Of a stretch of DNA of 64,000 nt, positions 36,780 to 48,212 are shown one piece after another. The notes beneath the pieces are model-generated. The model saw nothing but the letters and a program-made list of their open reading frames with translations, was not told the origin of the DNA and did not search any database. The position numbers and the translations under genes were made by a program. Every line of letters begins with the position of its first letter. The first letter of the stretch is position 1. The stretch spans positions 3,117,501 through 3,181,500 of the forward strand of contig NC_084892.1 in assembly GCF_958979055.1 (NCBI RefSeq), in the 5' to 3' direction. Origin of the DNA: Alnus glutinosa. Its lineage: Eukaryota > Streptophyta > Magnoliopsida > Fagales > Betulaceae.

Positions 36780-37597
36780 TGATGCAAACCAAAGAGCTGG
36801 ACATGTTGATCATACACATGGGAATGGAGCTGAAGTTGCACAAGATCCTTTGTCACTTCCTAGTGGCCCAATTACAAGACTTAGAGCCAAACGTTTTAAG
36901 GAAGCACTAAATGGGCTAATCCAAGAGAATTGAGCTGATTCTAAAAAGACCAAGATAGGCTCAAATAATAATCAAGGCTTAGTCCATGTCATCAAAGCAA
37001 TTAAAGAGGCTAATTAGCATGCAAAAACATGACCCGCATGGTCTGACCATTAAAGGGTGTGAACTTGTTGAGTTTCAAGGATATTAAATAGGGGAATGAA
37101 CTTGGTCTTAACTGGTTATGTTAAATACATTGAATTTAATCATTTAATTATTTTTTGGCTGCCTCTAGAAGTCCAAGAGACCTAAAAACATGGGGACTTG
37201 TTTATGTTGATGTTTGTGTTGCTTTTAAAACTGTAGTTATGACTTTTCCTATTCTTGGAGGGTTGTTCCAAGTATATAGATGGGCATTATGAATTTTTGT
37301 AGGCAGATATTGCTTTCAGAAAATTATTATTATTGTGAGGTCTTGTGTTCCACTTCGTTCTTGAAAGAACTCTTTGAACTTATCAAGTTAATCTTGTGGC
37401 GTTCAAACAACTAAACTTATCACCTTAATTCTTGAAAGATTCTTAGGTTTCTTGATGTGGTGTTTCAATCATTTGTAGTTTTGGTTTCATCTAGTTAGGT
37501 GACGGGTCAAGGCTCAACAAATCTTGTCTACACGATCTTGGGGTTTCAAACCATCATTGTTATTGGGTTTCATCACAATTGTTGGTGGAGTTCATAT
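36780..37597 (+). mobile_element. Gypsy-derived insertion with polyprotein C-terminal remnant
   Basis: Interrupts sequence that is continuous in block A at 23,515 (aataggcttctac). The repeat taggctt flanks it (36773-36779 and 37598-37604). Its first 150 bp read in frame as a polyprotein tail containing LPSGPITRLRAKRFKEAL and NGLIQEN before a stop, a pattern I associate with Ty3/gypsy polyprotein ends. About 650 bp of non-coding 3' sequence follows, ending gttggtggagttcatat. There is no second LTR and no PBS. It could be an LTR that includes coding sequence, or a truncated fragment. Confidence 0.7.
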
Positions 37598-38068
37598 TAG
37601 GCTTCTATTCTCTAGTTCTATATAATAACATATTGTTACCTATAGACAAGAGTTATATATTATACTATATAATATGCATTATATAGTTACATATTATATA
37701 TTTATACTATAGTTATATATAATATATTAGTATTAGTTACTTACATAATCATGTATGACATATAGTATAGTTAATATTTAATTATAACATTTTAGACTTA
37801 CATGTTTATAGTTACTAATTATAAAATGATAAATTTACATGTTACAACTTATCATGTAAACCATTTATATGTTAGTACTAGACTATTAGTTATTATGTTA
37901 CCAGTCAATATGTGACACTTTATTAGTTAATAATGTTAGTAGTTAACAACTATAATATGTTAGACTTATATGTTACTTGCTAATATGTTACTATTTATTA
38001 GTTAATAATTATAATATGTCGGACTTATATGTTAGTAGTTATAATTTACATCGTTAATATGTTAGTAC

Positions 38069-38710
38069 TTTTTTTTTAAACGAAAGATTTGAGTATTTCA
38101 TTGATAAAAGATCACGAGTATAAAGTTCTTACATCACAAAACATAAATGTATGCAAAATCATAGCCACATGCTATGAGGTTACAAAGTCATAGATACAAA
38201 CAAAATTATTACAATAAAATATTATCTATAACTTCCATATTCCGCTAACCCATGTAACAAAATAGTTAAAGAGTAGATCTGCTACATGCAGACTAGATCT
38301 AAGCCAAGGGTATTAAAATATCCTAAAAATTTATTTAAACCGGCCGTAAGAGATAACCTTTACACCGAACTATTCAGGTCGTGAGAGATAACTCCTCACA
38401 TTTGACTAACCTCCATCCCATAGATTGTCCATGAGGACAGATCTAAAAAGAAGAAAACTCTTATTCAAAGAAAAAACACAATCAGCAAATAGCAGCAGCG
38501 GCTAGGGAGGAGATGCACTGCACAACACGGAGGTAGATGGACGGATGCATAGTGGAGAGACCAAAGTTGCTGATCTAGTCGGAGAACACCTACAAACAAA
38601 AGAAAAAACCAGAATGAGAAAGGGAGGGTAGGAGCGGGGAGTAGAAAGGAAAAAAAGAGGAGGATGGAGTAGATATGTTTTATGAGGGATGAAGTATAGG
38701 GTCGGCTGTT
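38069..38710 (-). mobile_element. 5'-truncated LINE/L1-like insertion, copy B
   Basis: Orthologous to the copy A LINE, with exact 12-bp flanks atatgttagtac at 38057-38068 and 38711-38722. It lacks the 40-bp palindrome of copy A. It was present before blocks A and B separated. Confidence 0.87.
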
Positions 38711-40122
38711 ATATGTTAGTACTAGACTACTAGTTGCTATTTACTAGTGAATATATTACATTTATTAGTTAATATGTTACCATTTTCTTCAAGGTTGAAC
38801 TTTTAGAATAACTGGTAATTTAGCATGATATTATAGTAAAAATAGTCACAGTTTACTCAATTTCAATTAATATTTTACATGTTGAACTTCACTTGTTAAA
38901 AGAAAAAATGATTAAACATATATGATTATATTGTAATGTTAAATATGCATATATATTAAAGTAATATATATTATATATGTGTGTACTTTAAATTGAAGAA
39001 AATTAACTATTTCAAATTATAATAATAGAATAAAAATAAAATCTGTAGTTTGTCGATCATGTTACTTGAAAGTGCTCTAATAATTGAAGAAATAGATGCA
39101 CAATAAACTAAATTATTTAATTAGTATTTTATATTAATTTCTTTTTGACAATATTTTACAGAAATATAGTATCTAAATTACTGAATTAGAATATAATAAA
39201 AGAAATCATTTGTTTTTAGCTCTAAAATTTTCATTTAAGTTCATAATTTATCTAAAAAAATTAATTTATTTAAAAAAAACTCTAGAATTGGATTATGCAA
39301 ATAATTTCATATATTATAAAAATATAGAATTGGATGATAATGCCACAGCCACACACGTGGCTGTGGCTGTGGCTGAATGAGAAAGATTTCTTCTCCCTCC
39401 TGTCACACAAAGCAAAGATAAGACATAAGGGTGTCTTATGTCTAATCAACTTCGAACTCAATCAAATCAAACTCTTTTCTAATTTGTAGTTGGATTTTGT
39501 CCTGAAAAATTTGTTTACTCCAATAATTTTTTTTTTTTTCACTATACTGTACTGTGTCGAAAAGAACAAAAGCCTTTAGTAGTGATTAAATAGTGATAAG
39601 ACATAATTTAATGAGAAATGCTCAAATTACAATAAGTACATATGTGTGAGTCGCACCTCAAAGTGTACAATACCAAAGTACATTGAAGGAGACTTACATG
39701 TGTGAGCATCACCCCAAAGTGTATTGGTATTGTATAGTTGTAGTGTAATTGTAGTGCATGTATCATCTCCTTAATTTAATCACTACTAAAGTTTTTTTTT
39801 TTTTTTTTTTTTTTTTAACAGAACACACATTTATCAGAGCATTCACATCAGCTTCACTATAAAGGTTATGTTTTCTAAATTTTTTTTTTTTTTTTTTAAG
39901 AAAGTCACAAAAAATCACCCACGGCAACTTTCATATATTTTTCTACTCATCGGGAATGTTATAGTGCTTTTCAAATTTCCTTAGCTTATTTTAATCATTA
40001 AAAAAAAACTCCTCTCACGCATTTCCACACAGCCCCACTCCTTTCTTCTTCTTCATTATTTTTTTTCATCGTCCGTTCTTCTTCTTCTTCTTCTTCGTCC
40101 ATGGCCGTCCGTTTTTCTTCTT

Positions 40123-40325
40123 CGTCCAAACTCAAACCACCATGGCCACCTTTTTGCAATATGAGAGAAATCAGAAGGAGGGAAAGTATACTGGCCGGAA
40201 GGAATTGGATCAAATAATGTGTGCTCGTCCAAACTCAAACCACCATGGCCACCTCTTTGCAACATGAGAAAAATCAGGAGGGAAAGTATACTGGCCGGAA
40301 GGAATTGGATCAAATAATGTGTGCT
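40123..40325. repeat. Tandem duplication with a unit of about 100 bp
   Basis: Units 40123-40225 and 40226-40325 both start cgtccaaactcaaaccaccatgg and end aataatgtgtgct. Block A has one unit (about 25,993-26,094), so the duplication is private to block B. Confidence 0.88.
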
Positions 40326-40857
40326 ACAATTTCATTAGGAGAAAATCCCAAATTTTCTACACATCTCAAATTTTTTTTAAAAATTTTGTTTTACAAATAA
40401 TGTGTCACAATTTCATGTGATTTATCGTTTTGAGAAATGTGTCATCATCTCATGGAATAATGACACATCATTTGTAATCACTTTTGAGAATAAAAATTTA
40501 GGAAATAAAGCATTTCCAAATTCCCTTAAAAGAAATGAGTAAAAAATTAAAGTAAAAGTAAAAAAGCAATATTTTATTGATAAATGAAAAGGTAAATGAA
40601 AACTATTGTGGGGTATTTTAAAGAACACGTGTCAATTTTATATGTAGGTTGCAAGAAATTTCTTACAAACCAGATTGTAAGAAATTTTTATTCAGAGAGA
40701 AAATGTATATTTTTTAGAATAAACAAATGAATGGCCCAACATTGAGAAGCACTAGCATTTCTTAGGAACAGAAAAATATATGAAAGTTGATGTAGGATGC
40801 TTTTTGTGACTTTCTTGAAATTTTTCCTAAAATTTAGGAAACATAACCATTTTTAAA

Positions 40858-41246
40858 AGCACTAGCAATAAATTCTTTATATTGGTTCATTTTCCTATAT
40901 TTAGGAAAAATTTCATGAAAAACTTCAAAAAACTTCTTACAGTAAATGCCCAAAATATACATGAGGGCCTTGGGAATGTACAGCGATTCCCTAAATATAT
41001 ATGGGTACCGTACATTCCCAATATATTATTTTAATATAAAAAAAAAGTATATTTAATTGATATAGGGAAGAGAGAAAAAAGTAGAAAAGAGAGAAAAAAA
41101 ATAAAATAAGAGTAAAAAAAATAATATTTAATTGATATAGGGAAATATAAGGGAATTTGTTATGGGGAGTTTTTTTTATAGAGAAGCAAAAAGTAATTTT
41201 GTTTCCTAAATATAAGAAAAATGGTTGGGTATTTGCTGCTAGTGCT
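40858..41246. mobile_element. Harbinger-like MITE, copy B unit 1
   Basis: Counterpart of 26,601-26,990. It runs from AGCACTAGCAATAAATTC to GCTGCTAGTGCT and abuts unit 2 through the same ATTAA spacer. Confidence 0.65.
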
Positions 41247-41251
41247 ATTAA

Positions 41252-41578
41252 AGCACTAGCAATAAATTCTCTATATTGGTTCCCTTTCCTATGTTTAGGA
41301 AAAATTTCATGAAAAACTCCAAAAAACCTCTCACCGCAGATGCCCTAAATATATATGAGAGCCTTGGGAATGTACAGTGATTCCCTAAATATAAAAAAAG
41401 TATATTTAATTGATATAGGGAAGAGAGAAAAATAATAAAATAAGAGTAAAAAAAGAATATTTAATTGATATAGGAAAAATTAAGAGAATTTATTGTGAAA
41501 TTTTTTTTATAAAAAAATAAAAAGTAATTTTATTTTTTAAATATAAAAAAAAATGATTGAAAATTTATTGCTAATGCT
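41252..41578. mobile_element. Harbinger-like MITE, copy B unit 2 (complete)
   Basis: It runs from AGCACTAGCAATAAATTC to ATTGCTAATGCT. This is the full form of the unit that is truncated by the deletion in copy A. Confidence 0.65.
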
Positions 41579-41734
41579 CTGTATATATGTCTGTTCCGTA
41601 AAAGAGAAAAGAGGAAAAGAACAAACATCTATAGTAGTGAGATTTAGTACTAAACATGGAAAAGAACAAACATCTTTCGTAGTGATCAGATTTAGTAAAT
41701 CTTTGCTTTTCGTAGAGATGTTTGTTCTTTTCGA

Positions 41735-42310
41735 CGCATTCAAATTAGCAAAGAGTTTGACTTGATTGAGTCGAAGTTTATTAGACATAAAGAAGAAATA
41801 TCTTCTCCCTCGTTCAGAGGAGGAGGAGAAAGCCTCCTTTGTGTGACAGAGGAGGAGGAGAAGAAATATCTTCTCCCTCGTTCAGCCGCAGCCATACACG
41901 TGGCTGTGGCAATTATCATCCAATTCTATATTTTTATAATATATGAAATTATTTGCATAATCCGATTCTAGAGTTTTTTAAATAAATTATATTAAATTTT
42001 TTAGATAAATTATGGACTTAAATAAAAATTTTAGAACTAAAAACAGCTATATGGGGTAGATGATTTCTTTTCTAATTTCTAATTTAGTAGTTTAAACACT
42101 ATATTTTGGTAAAATATTGCCAAAAAGAAATTAATATAAAATACTAATTAAATAATTTAGTTTATTGTTCATCTATTTCTTCAATTATTAAAGTACTTTC
42201 AAGTAATATAATTGACAAACTACAGATTTTATTTTTATTATATTATTATAATTTGAAATAAATCTTATTACACATACACAAATTAGATAGATATATAATG
42301 CATATTACTT

Positions 42311-42347
<37 letters not shown>

Positions 42348-43365
42348 ACATTACAATGTAATTATATATGTTTAATCATTTTTTCTTTTAACAAGTAAAG
42401 TTCAACATGTAAAATATTTTAATTGAAATTAAGTAAACTGTGACTATTTATACTATAATATTATGTTAAATTATCAGTTATTCTAAAAGTTCAACCTTGA
42501 AAAAAATGGTAACATGTTAATTAACTAATAAATGTAATATATTCACTAGTAAATAGTAACTAGTAGTTTAGTACTAACATATTAACGATATAAATGATAT
42601 CTACTGACATATAAGTCCGACATATTATAATTATTAACTAATAAATAGTAACACATTAACAAGTAACATATAAGTCTAACATATTATAGTTATTAACTAC
42701 TAACATTATTAACTAATAAAGTGTCACATATTGACTAGTAATATAATAACTAGTGGTCTAGTACTAACATATAAATGATGTACATGATAACTTGTAAGTA
42801 AATTTAACATATTATAATTAGTAACTAGTAACATATAAGTCTAACATGTTATAAATATTAACTATACTACTATATATAGTATGTCATACATGATTTTGTA
42901 AGTAACTGATACTAGTATATTATATAGAACTATAGTATAAATACATAATATGTGACTATATAAAGCATATTATATAGTATAATATATAACTCTTGTCTAT
43001 AAGTAACAATATGTTATTATATAGAACTAGAGAGTAGAAGTCTATTTTTAGGTGTGTATGTGTTATATATATTTATATAACCTATTTTTATACACATATA
43101 TATTAATAAATATGTCTATATATAAATGAGCGAACTAACGATTCGAGCTGAATAAGTCGAGTCGAACTTATACAAGCTGAGTTCACGAGCTTTATCCGAG
43201 TCAAGTCGAGTTTATACGAGTATGTCTCGTTTAATATTCGAGCATATTATTGTGTTCACAAACAGCTCATTTATTATTTGACCCAAGACCGAATCGAATT
43301 TAACTGAGCCAAGCCGAGCTGAGTTCACGAGCAGTTGGGCTCATCTAACACCTCTAATTTTTACT
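41735..43365 (-). repeat. Inverted partial copy of the duplicated block
   Basis: Read on the minus strand it follows block A from about 23,200 (TTAGATGAGCCCA...CTCGGCTTGGCTC) to about 25,570 (TCGACTCAATCAAGTCAAACTC). It therefore forms a large inverted repeat with 36,450-39,480 of block B. It lacks the LINE: the 12-bp target gtactaacatat occurs once at 42571-42582. The outer end TAGAGGTGTTAGATGAGCCC (minus strand, ending near 43,362) and its rows of CTCGGCT/GAGCTC words resemble termini of hAT-type non-autonomous elements, so the repeat could itself be a transposon. That classification is tentative. Confidence 0.8.
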
Positions 43366-44328
43366 ATTGATAGCATGAAAAAAGAAAAAGAAAAAAGAAA
43401 AAGAAAGAAGGAGAAGAGAGTTTTTGCTAGTTGATCATGAGTTACGACACTGACAAAAATACACAATGCATGTGCGTGTGTGTATATATATATTGTAACT
43501 ATATATATATTGATTGAATCTAACAACATAAGTTTAAGGGAAAAGCTTGGCGCACAACAAGGCACGAGTACTTGTTGTGCAAGCATCAAATTCCTAAGTT
43601 TAATTATTCATTTTTACTCTTATTTGATGTGAGACTTATTTAATTAATAACCACATTACTTATATGTGAGTGTTTCAAGCTAGGCTTGGTTTAAGTCTAA
43701 CATTTGCCATAATAACCCTAACCACCGCACGACTTTGGTAAGCATATACATAGAGTCTCATGATTTAGGTGTAAAATTCGTCTTTTTTATTTTTTTTCAT
43801 TTTTTCGAAACTCATTAGAAGAAAGAGTAATCCTATGTAATATTATTTTATTTTTTTAAAGTTAACGTGGCTTTTAAATACAATTAGATCAAAATTCAAT
43901 AATGATTCATTCTAAATCTAATGATAATTTTAAAAGTCACATCAACCACTTTTTAAAATGAAAAAAAATGTAGAAGGCCTCCACCTCAATTCAAATCCTC
44001 TATCTTTCATAGATGAGTTTCAATGAAGTATGGGGCAAATTTTCAAACAAAAAAAAAAAAAGACAAACAAATTTATGTCTAATCGAAAAATATATTTAAA
44101 TGTCCGGCCAGTACAAAATTAGAAAGAAAGTTTTCTTATTTATACGTTACTTTTCTACTTATATCAAAATTAGTTTTCTCCCGGCATAACCCGTAATTTA
44201 TAATTTAATTTTTTCTAACTAAAAATTTGTTATTATCCACCATCTACCACTAAAAATTTGCCGACAGCTAGCGCCGTACGTTCTCAACATCTACCACCAC
44301 CTTTTCTCTATCTGCATGCATGTGGCTC

Positions 44329-44336
44329 TATAAATA
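44329..44336 (+). promoter_or_regulatory. TATA box of invertase B
   Basis: TATAAATA, 59 bp upstream of the ATG, inside GGCTCTATAAATAGCC. The same sequence at the same spacing precedes invertase C. Confidence 0.8.
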
Positions 44337-44387
44337 GCCAAACTTCCTAGTTATCCTCACACAAATCTTCTTTCTCAGCCTTTGCGA

Positions 44388-47300
44388 ATGGATTTCTCCA
44401 AGTTCTTTTCAGTTATTTTATTAGCTTGCTGTCTTTGTATGACATGCAACAACAATGCCGTCGTCAAAGCCTCTCACAGGATTTATCCAGAGTTTCAGTC
44501 TTTCCAAGCTAAGAAGGTAATGAAACTTCACAGAACAGGGTTTCATTTTCAGCCTCCTAGGAACTGGATTAACGGTAACTTCTTATTCTTTTTGACCTTA
44601 CTTTAGTTTTTGAATTCCTTTTAATTCTAGTCTAGTTTTTTTTTTTTTTTCACAGTTTATGTTACATTGAGTTAGTGCAACTTAATTCACTGATCATATT
44701 TTCAATTGGATTTAATCTTTTACCATGCAGCATTTGGAATATTATAACATATAATGGCTTTTCTTTTCATTTGAAAGCTCTCTTAATTAATTAATAGAAG
44801 CTTTCTTATTCATAAACAGTTATATTCATCAATTATGAGCTCATTTGCCTTAACATGCATGCATTGCATTTTCCTCTCTCTTTTGGGACCTCAACTGTTT
44901 GATCATACCCTAATTTTTCCGGTATATGCCACATTAATTCCCAAATGATGAAGCATATTTCATTTTTTATTTTTGTCTTCTTGTGATTTTTTTTTTTTTT
45001 TTTTTTAAGATATTTTTTCTTATTATGTTTCTTTTGAGCTTGATTGGGAGAGACACATGATGAAAACGAAAACAATATAAATAAATATAAATATTATACT
45101 AATTTAGAGTCTCACTAAAATAACGATAAAAATGAATTAAATCAAAGTCTTATTAGCTTTGTCAGAATCCAAAAGAGCAATCACGACTCATGCTAAACAA
45201 ATATATATTTTTTTTCATACTAATATTAATTGTGTACACGTCTTCATCGCACTTTTTACCTCTTTCTTTTCGTGCTGTCATCTCGATCACTTTTGGCTTT
45301 TTTTGTCCGTTAATTCTCCACAAATTCCTTAAGAAATTAATATAAAATTCCATCCACACAATCCGTACCTTCCTCATCGTATCAGGTACTAGGTTATCAT
45401 GGACCATCATGGAGGCTCCACGATCTCGATCCACTGGTCGTTGATCGATCGACAGCCGACAGGGGACCCTTTCATGCATGCATGAACATATTGCCACACT
45501 TCTTCCACGTTGTCATTATTAAATGATTAATTTTTTATTTTTTTATTTTATTTTTTCCTATCATTTTAAATTTTTGAAATAAAAGTTCCTATCAGAACTT
45601 TTCAAAGACTTAATCTTACTCTAAAAGTCACTAACTGGGCTTCTTTTTTGCTTTTCATGGTGTTCAAATTGGCAAAAATAATGAACCAACAACAGATCCA
45701 AATGGTGAGTCTTCTCAACATGAATTGAACTGAAACTCTTTTTCTTCCTTTTACTTTACTTTACTTTTTTTTTTTTTTTTAATCTGACTTTGTTTGCTAT
45801 ATCATGTGTGTGTTTCTCAAATAAATGCAACTAGCACCCATGTTCTTCAACGGAATCTACCATCTATTCTACCAATACAATCCGAAAGGTGCAGTGTGGG
45901 GCAACATTGTTTGGGCCCATTCAGTATCAACGGACATGATCAACTGGGAAGCACTAGATCCTGCCATATACCCGACCAAACCGTTTGATATAAACGGGTG
46001 CTGGTCCGGATCTGCCACAATCCTCCCGGGAAACAAGCCCGTCATTCTCTACACCGGAGTCGACACCCAAAACCGTCAAGTCCAAAACTACGCCATCCCA
46101 GCAAACTACTCCGACCCATATCTCCGCGAATGGGTAAAGCCCGACAACAACCCCTTGGTGGTTCCCGGTGTGGGGATGAACGCGACTGCCTTCCGTGACC
46201 CGACAACTGCTTGGCAGGGCAAAGATGGGCAATGGAGGATTTTAGTGGGTAGCAAAGGGATGCATGTGGGTAGCAAAGGGAAGCATGCAGGCATAGCATT
46301 CTTGTACAGGAGTAAGGACTTTGTGAATTGGGTTCAGGCTCGTTACCCTCTACATTCATCAGCTCATACGGGTATGTGGGAATGCCCAGATTTTTTCCCG
46401 GTTTCGTTGAATGGGAAAGCTGGGTTGGACACTTCACTGGTTGGGAAAAATATGAAGCACGTGATGAAGGTAAGTCTTGATCTTACTAGGTACGACTACT
46501 ATACTGTTGGAACATATTTTCCCCGAAAAGACAGGTATGTTCCTGATAATACATCGGATGATGGTTGGAATGGACTGAGATATGACTATGGAAACTATTA
46601 TGCCTCCAAGTCATTCTTCGATGCTGGGAAGGATCGAAGGATTTTGTGGGGTTGGGCAAATGAGTCTGATACAGCTCAAAATGATAACGATAAAGGATGG
46701 GCTGGAATTCTGGTAAAAATATTTGCTTACCTGTACCTCCCCATTGCATGCTGATATATTTACTTACAGAAACTAACGATATTTTATGTTAATTGTTTCA
46801 GACTATTCCGAGGATGGTGTGGCTTGACAGTAATAGGAAACAGTTGGTGCAATGGCCTATTAAGGAATTAGAAACTCTTAGAGGGAAGAAAGTTCAGATA
46901 AGCAATCAACAAGTCAGAAAGGGAGAACATATTGAAGTCAAAGGAATAACTGCTGCCCAGGTAATTACGTGCCAATATATACCTTTGATTTTGCATTTTT
47001 ATTACGTGATGAAAAAAAAATCATACAAATAAGTACATACATTATTCAACATCAAAATAATTCATTTCTAGTATCTATATATATGTTCATGATCTTTTCC
47101 ACAGGCCGATGTTGAAGTTACATTCTTGTTGCCGAGCTTGGACAACGCCGAGAAATTTGATCCTAGTTGGGTAAATGCACAAGATCTCTGTGGCCTAAAG
47201 GGTTCAAAAGTTGAAGGTGGGGTTGGGCCTTTTGGGCTGTTGACACTGTCTTCAAAACATCTAGAGGAATATACTCCTGTCTTCTTTAGAGTTTTCAAAG

Positions 47301-47596
47301 CTCCAAATAAGCATGTAGTTCTCATGTGCTCTGATGCAAGAAGGTTTGTGTAATTGGTTCAGCTTCTTAATTAATTGACATAGAATATTAGTATAGATTT
47401 CTTTGTTTTCGATCCGTTCTAATTCTCACCCTTTTGGCTTTGTTTTAATTTGATTCTTGTATATATATATATAGTTCCTCTTTGAGGAAGAGTGGACTAT
47501 ATAAACCATCTTTTGCAGGCTTTGTAGACGTAGATTTAGCAGATGGGAAGCTTTCTCTTAGGAGTTTGGTAAGCCCTTTATATAAACATATTCATT

Positions 47597-47638
<42 letters not shown>

Positions 47639-47844
47639 AATGTTTCAATTGTACATGTTTACTACAGATTGATCATTCTGTTGTGGGAAGTTTTGGAGCT
47701 GGAGGAAAAACATGCATCACATCCAGGGTTTATCCTAAACTAGCAGTCTTCAATAATGCTCACTTGTACGCATTCAACAACGGGACAGGGACTGTTACCA
47801 TAGAGAGTCTCAATGCATGGAGCATGAAAAATGCACAACTGTAA
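44388..47844 (+). CDS. CWINV: Cell-wall invertase (GH32 beta-fructofuranosidase), copy B
   Basis: Apoplastic enzyme that hydrolyses sucrose to glucose and fructose. Exons 44388-44574, 45696-45704 (9-nt mini-exon), 45835-46712, 46802-46960, 47105-47343, 47475-47568, 47668-47844 total 1743 nt, giving 580 aa. An N-terminal hydrophobic segment ([13 protein letters not shown]) is a signal peptide. The nucleophile Asp lies in the split NDPN motif; FRDP and WECPDF follow, and Pro in WECPDF marks the cell-wall rather than vacuolar class. Two copy-specific features: the residue after NDPN is Ala (split codon G|CA) where copy C has Gly, and a 7-aa in-frame duplication gives [14 protein letters not shown]. 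The ATG was chosen after the TTG codon two positions upstream. The frame is intact and the gene is likely functional. Confidence 0.94.
47603..47634. repeat. (CT)n microsatellite in invertase B intron 6
   Basis: Sixteen or so CT units. Copies A and C have short interrupted CT tracts at the same place. Confidence 0.9.
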
Positions 47845-47894
47845 TGAGGGAGAGAAGAACAAGTATAAGCTTATGGAATAATAAATAATCATTA

Positions 47895-48207
47895 TGATGT
47901 GATCATATTATTTAGTATTTGTGTCCAATAACGAATAATCTCCAATAAGGAGTTTGATTCCAATTATTCTTAGTAGAGTTGGAGTCATAGTCTAGCGTTA
48001 ATAGAGTCTGTCCTAATCTTAGTCGGTCAGTTAGATAGTTTTCTTTGTGACCGATCTGTATTGTTCCTCTATTTAAAGTGGATTATTAATGAATAAGAGG
48101 AATGAGTTGAATATTGTTTGGTATAATACAATTTATTGTGTTTAGGAGATCAGACTCTCTCGAAACATCTATCTTTTCCTGTATTTTGTGTCAGTTGGTT
48201 CACATCA
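47895..48207. mobile_element. Solo LTR immediately downstream of invertase B
   Basis: A 313-bp element starting TGATGTGATCA and ending TTCACATCA, with 8-bp inverted ends TGATGTGA/TCACATCA. A perfect 5-bp duplication catta lies at 47890-47894 and 48208-48212. It sits 50 bp after the stop codon in the 3' UTR/terminator zone. Copies A and C lack it. The internal region and second LTR have been removed, presumably by LTR-LTR recombination. Confidence 0.92.
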
Positions 48208-48212
48208 CATTA

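Noticed and set aside
39595..39775. Private insertion in block B (agaaatgctcaaattacaat...)
   Set aside because: Absent from block A, but I could not define inverted ends or a convincing target duplication, so it is not listed as an element.
45954..46437. Minus-strand ORFs of 92-131 aa inside invertase B exon 3 (and equivalents in copy C)
   Set aside because: Antisense shadows of the conserved GH32 coding exon.
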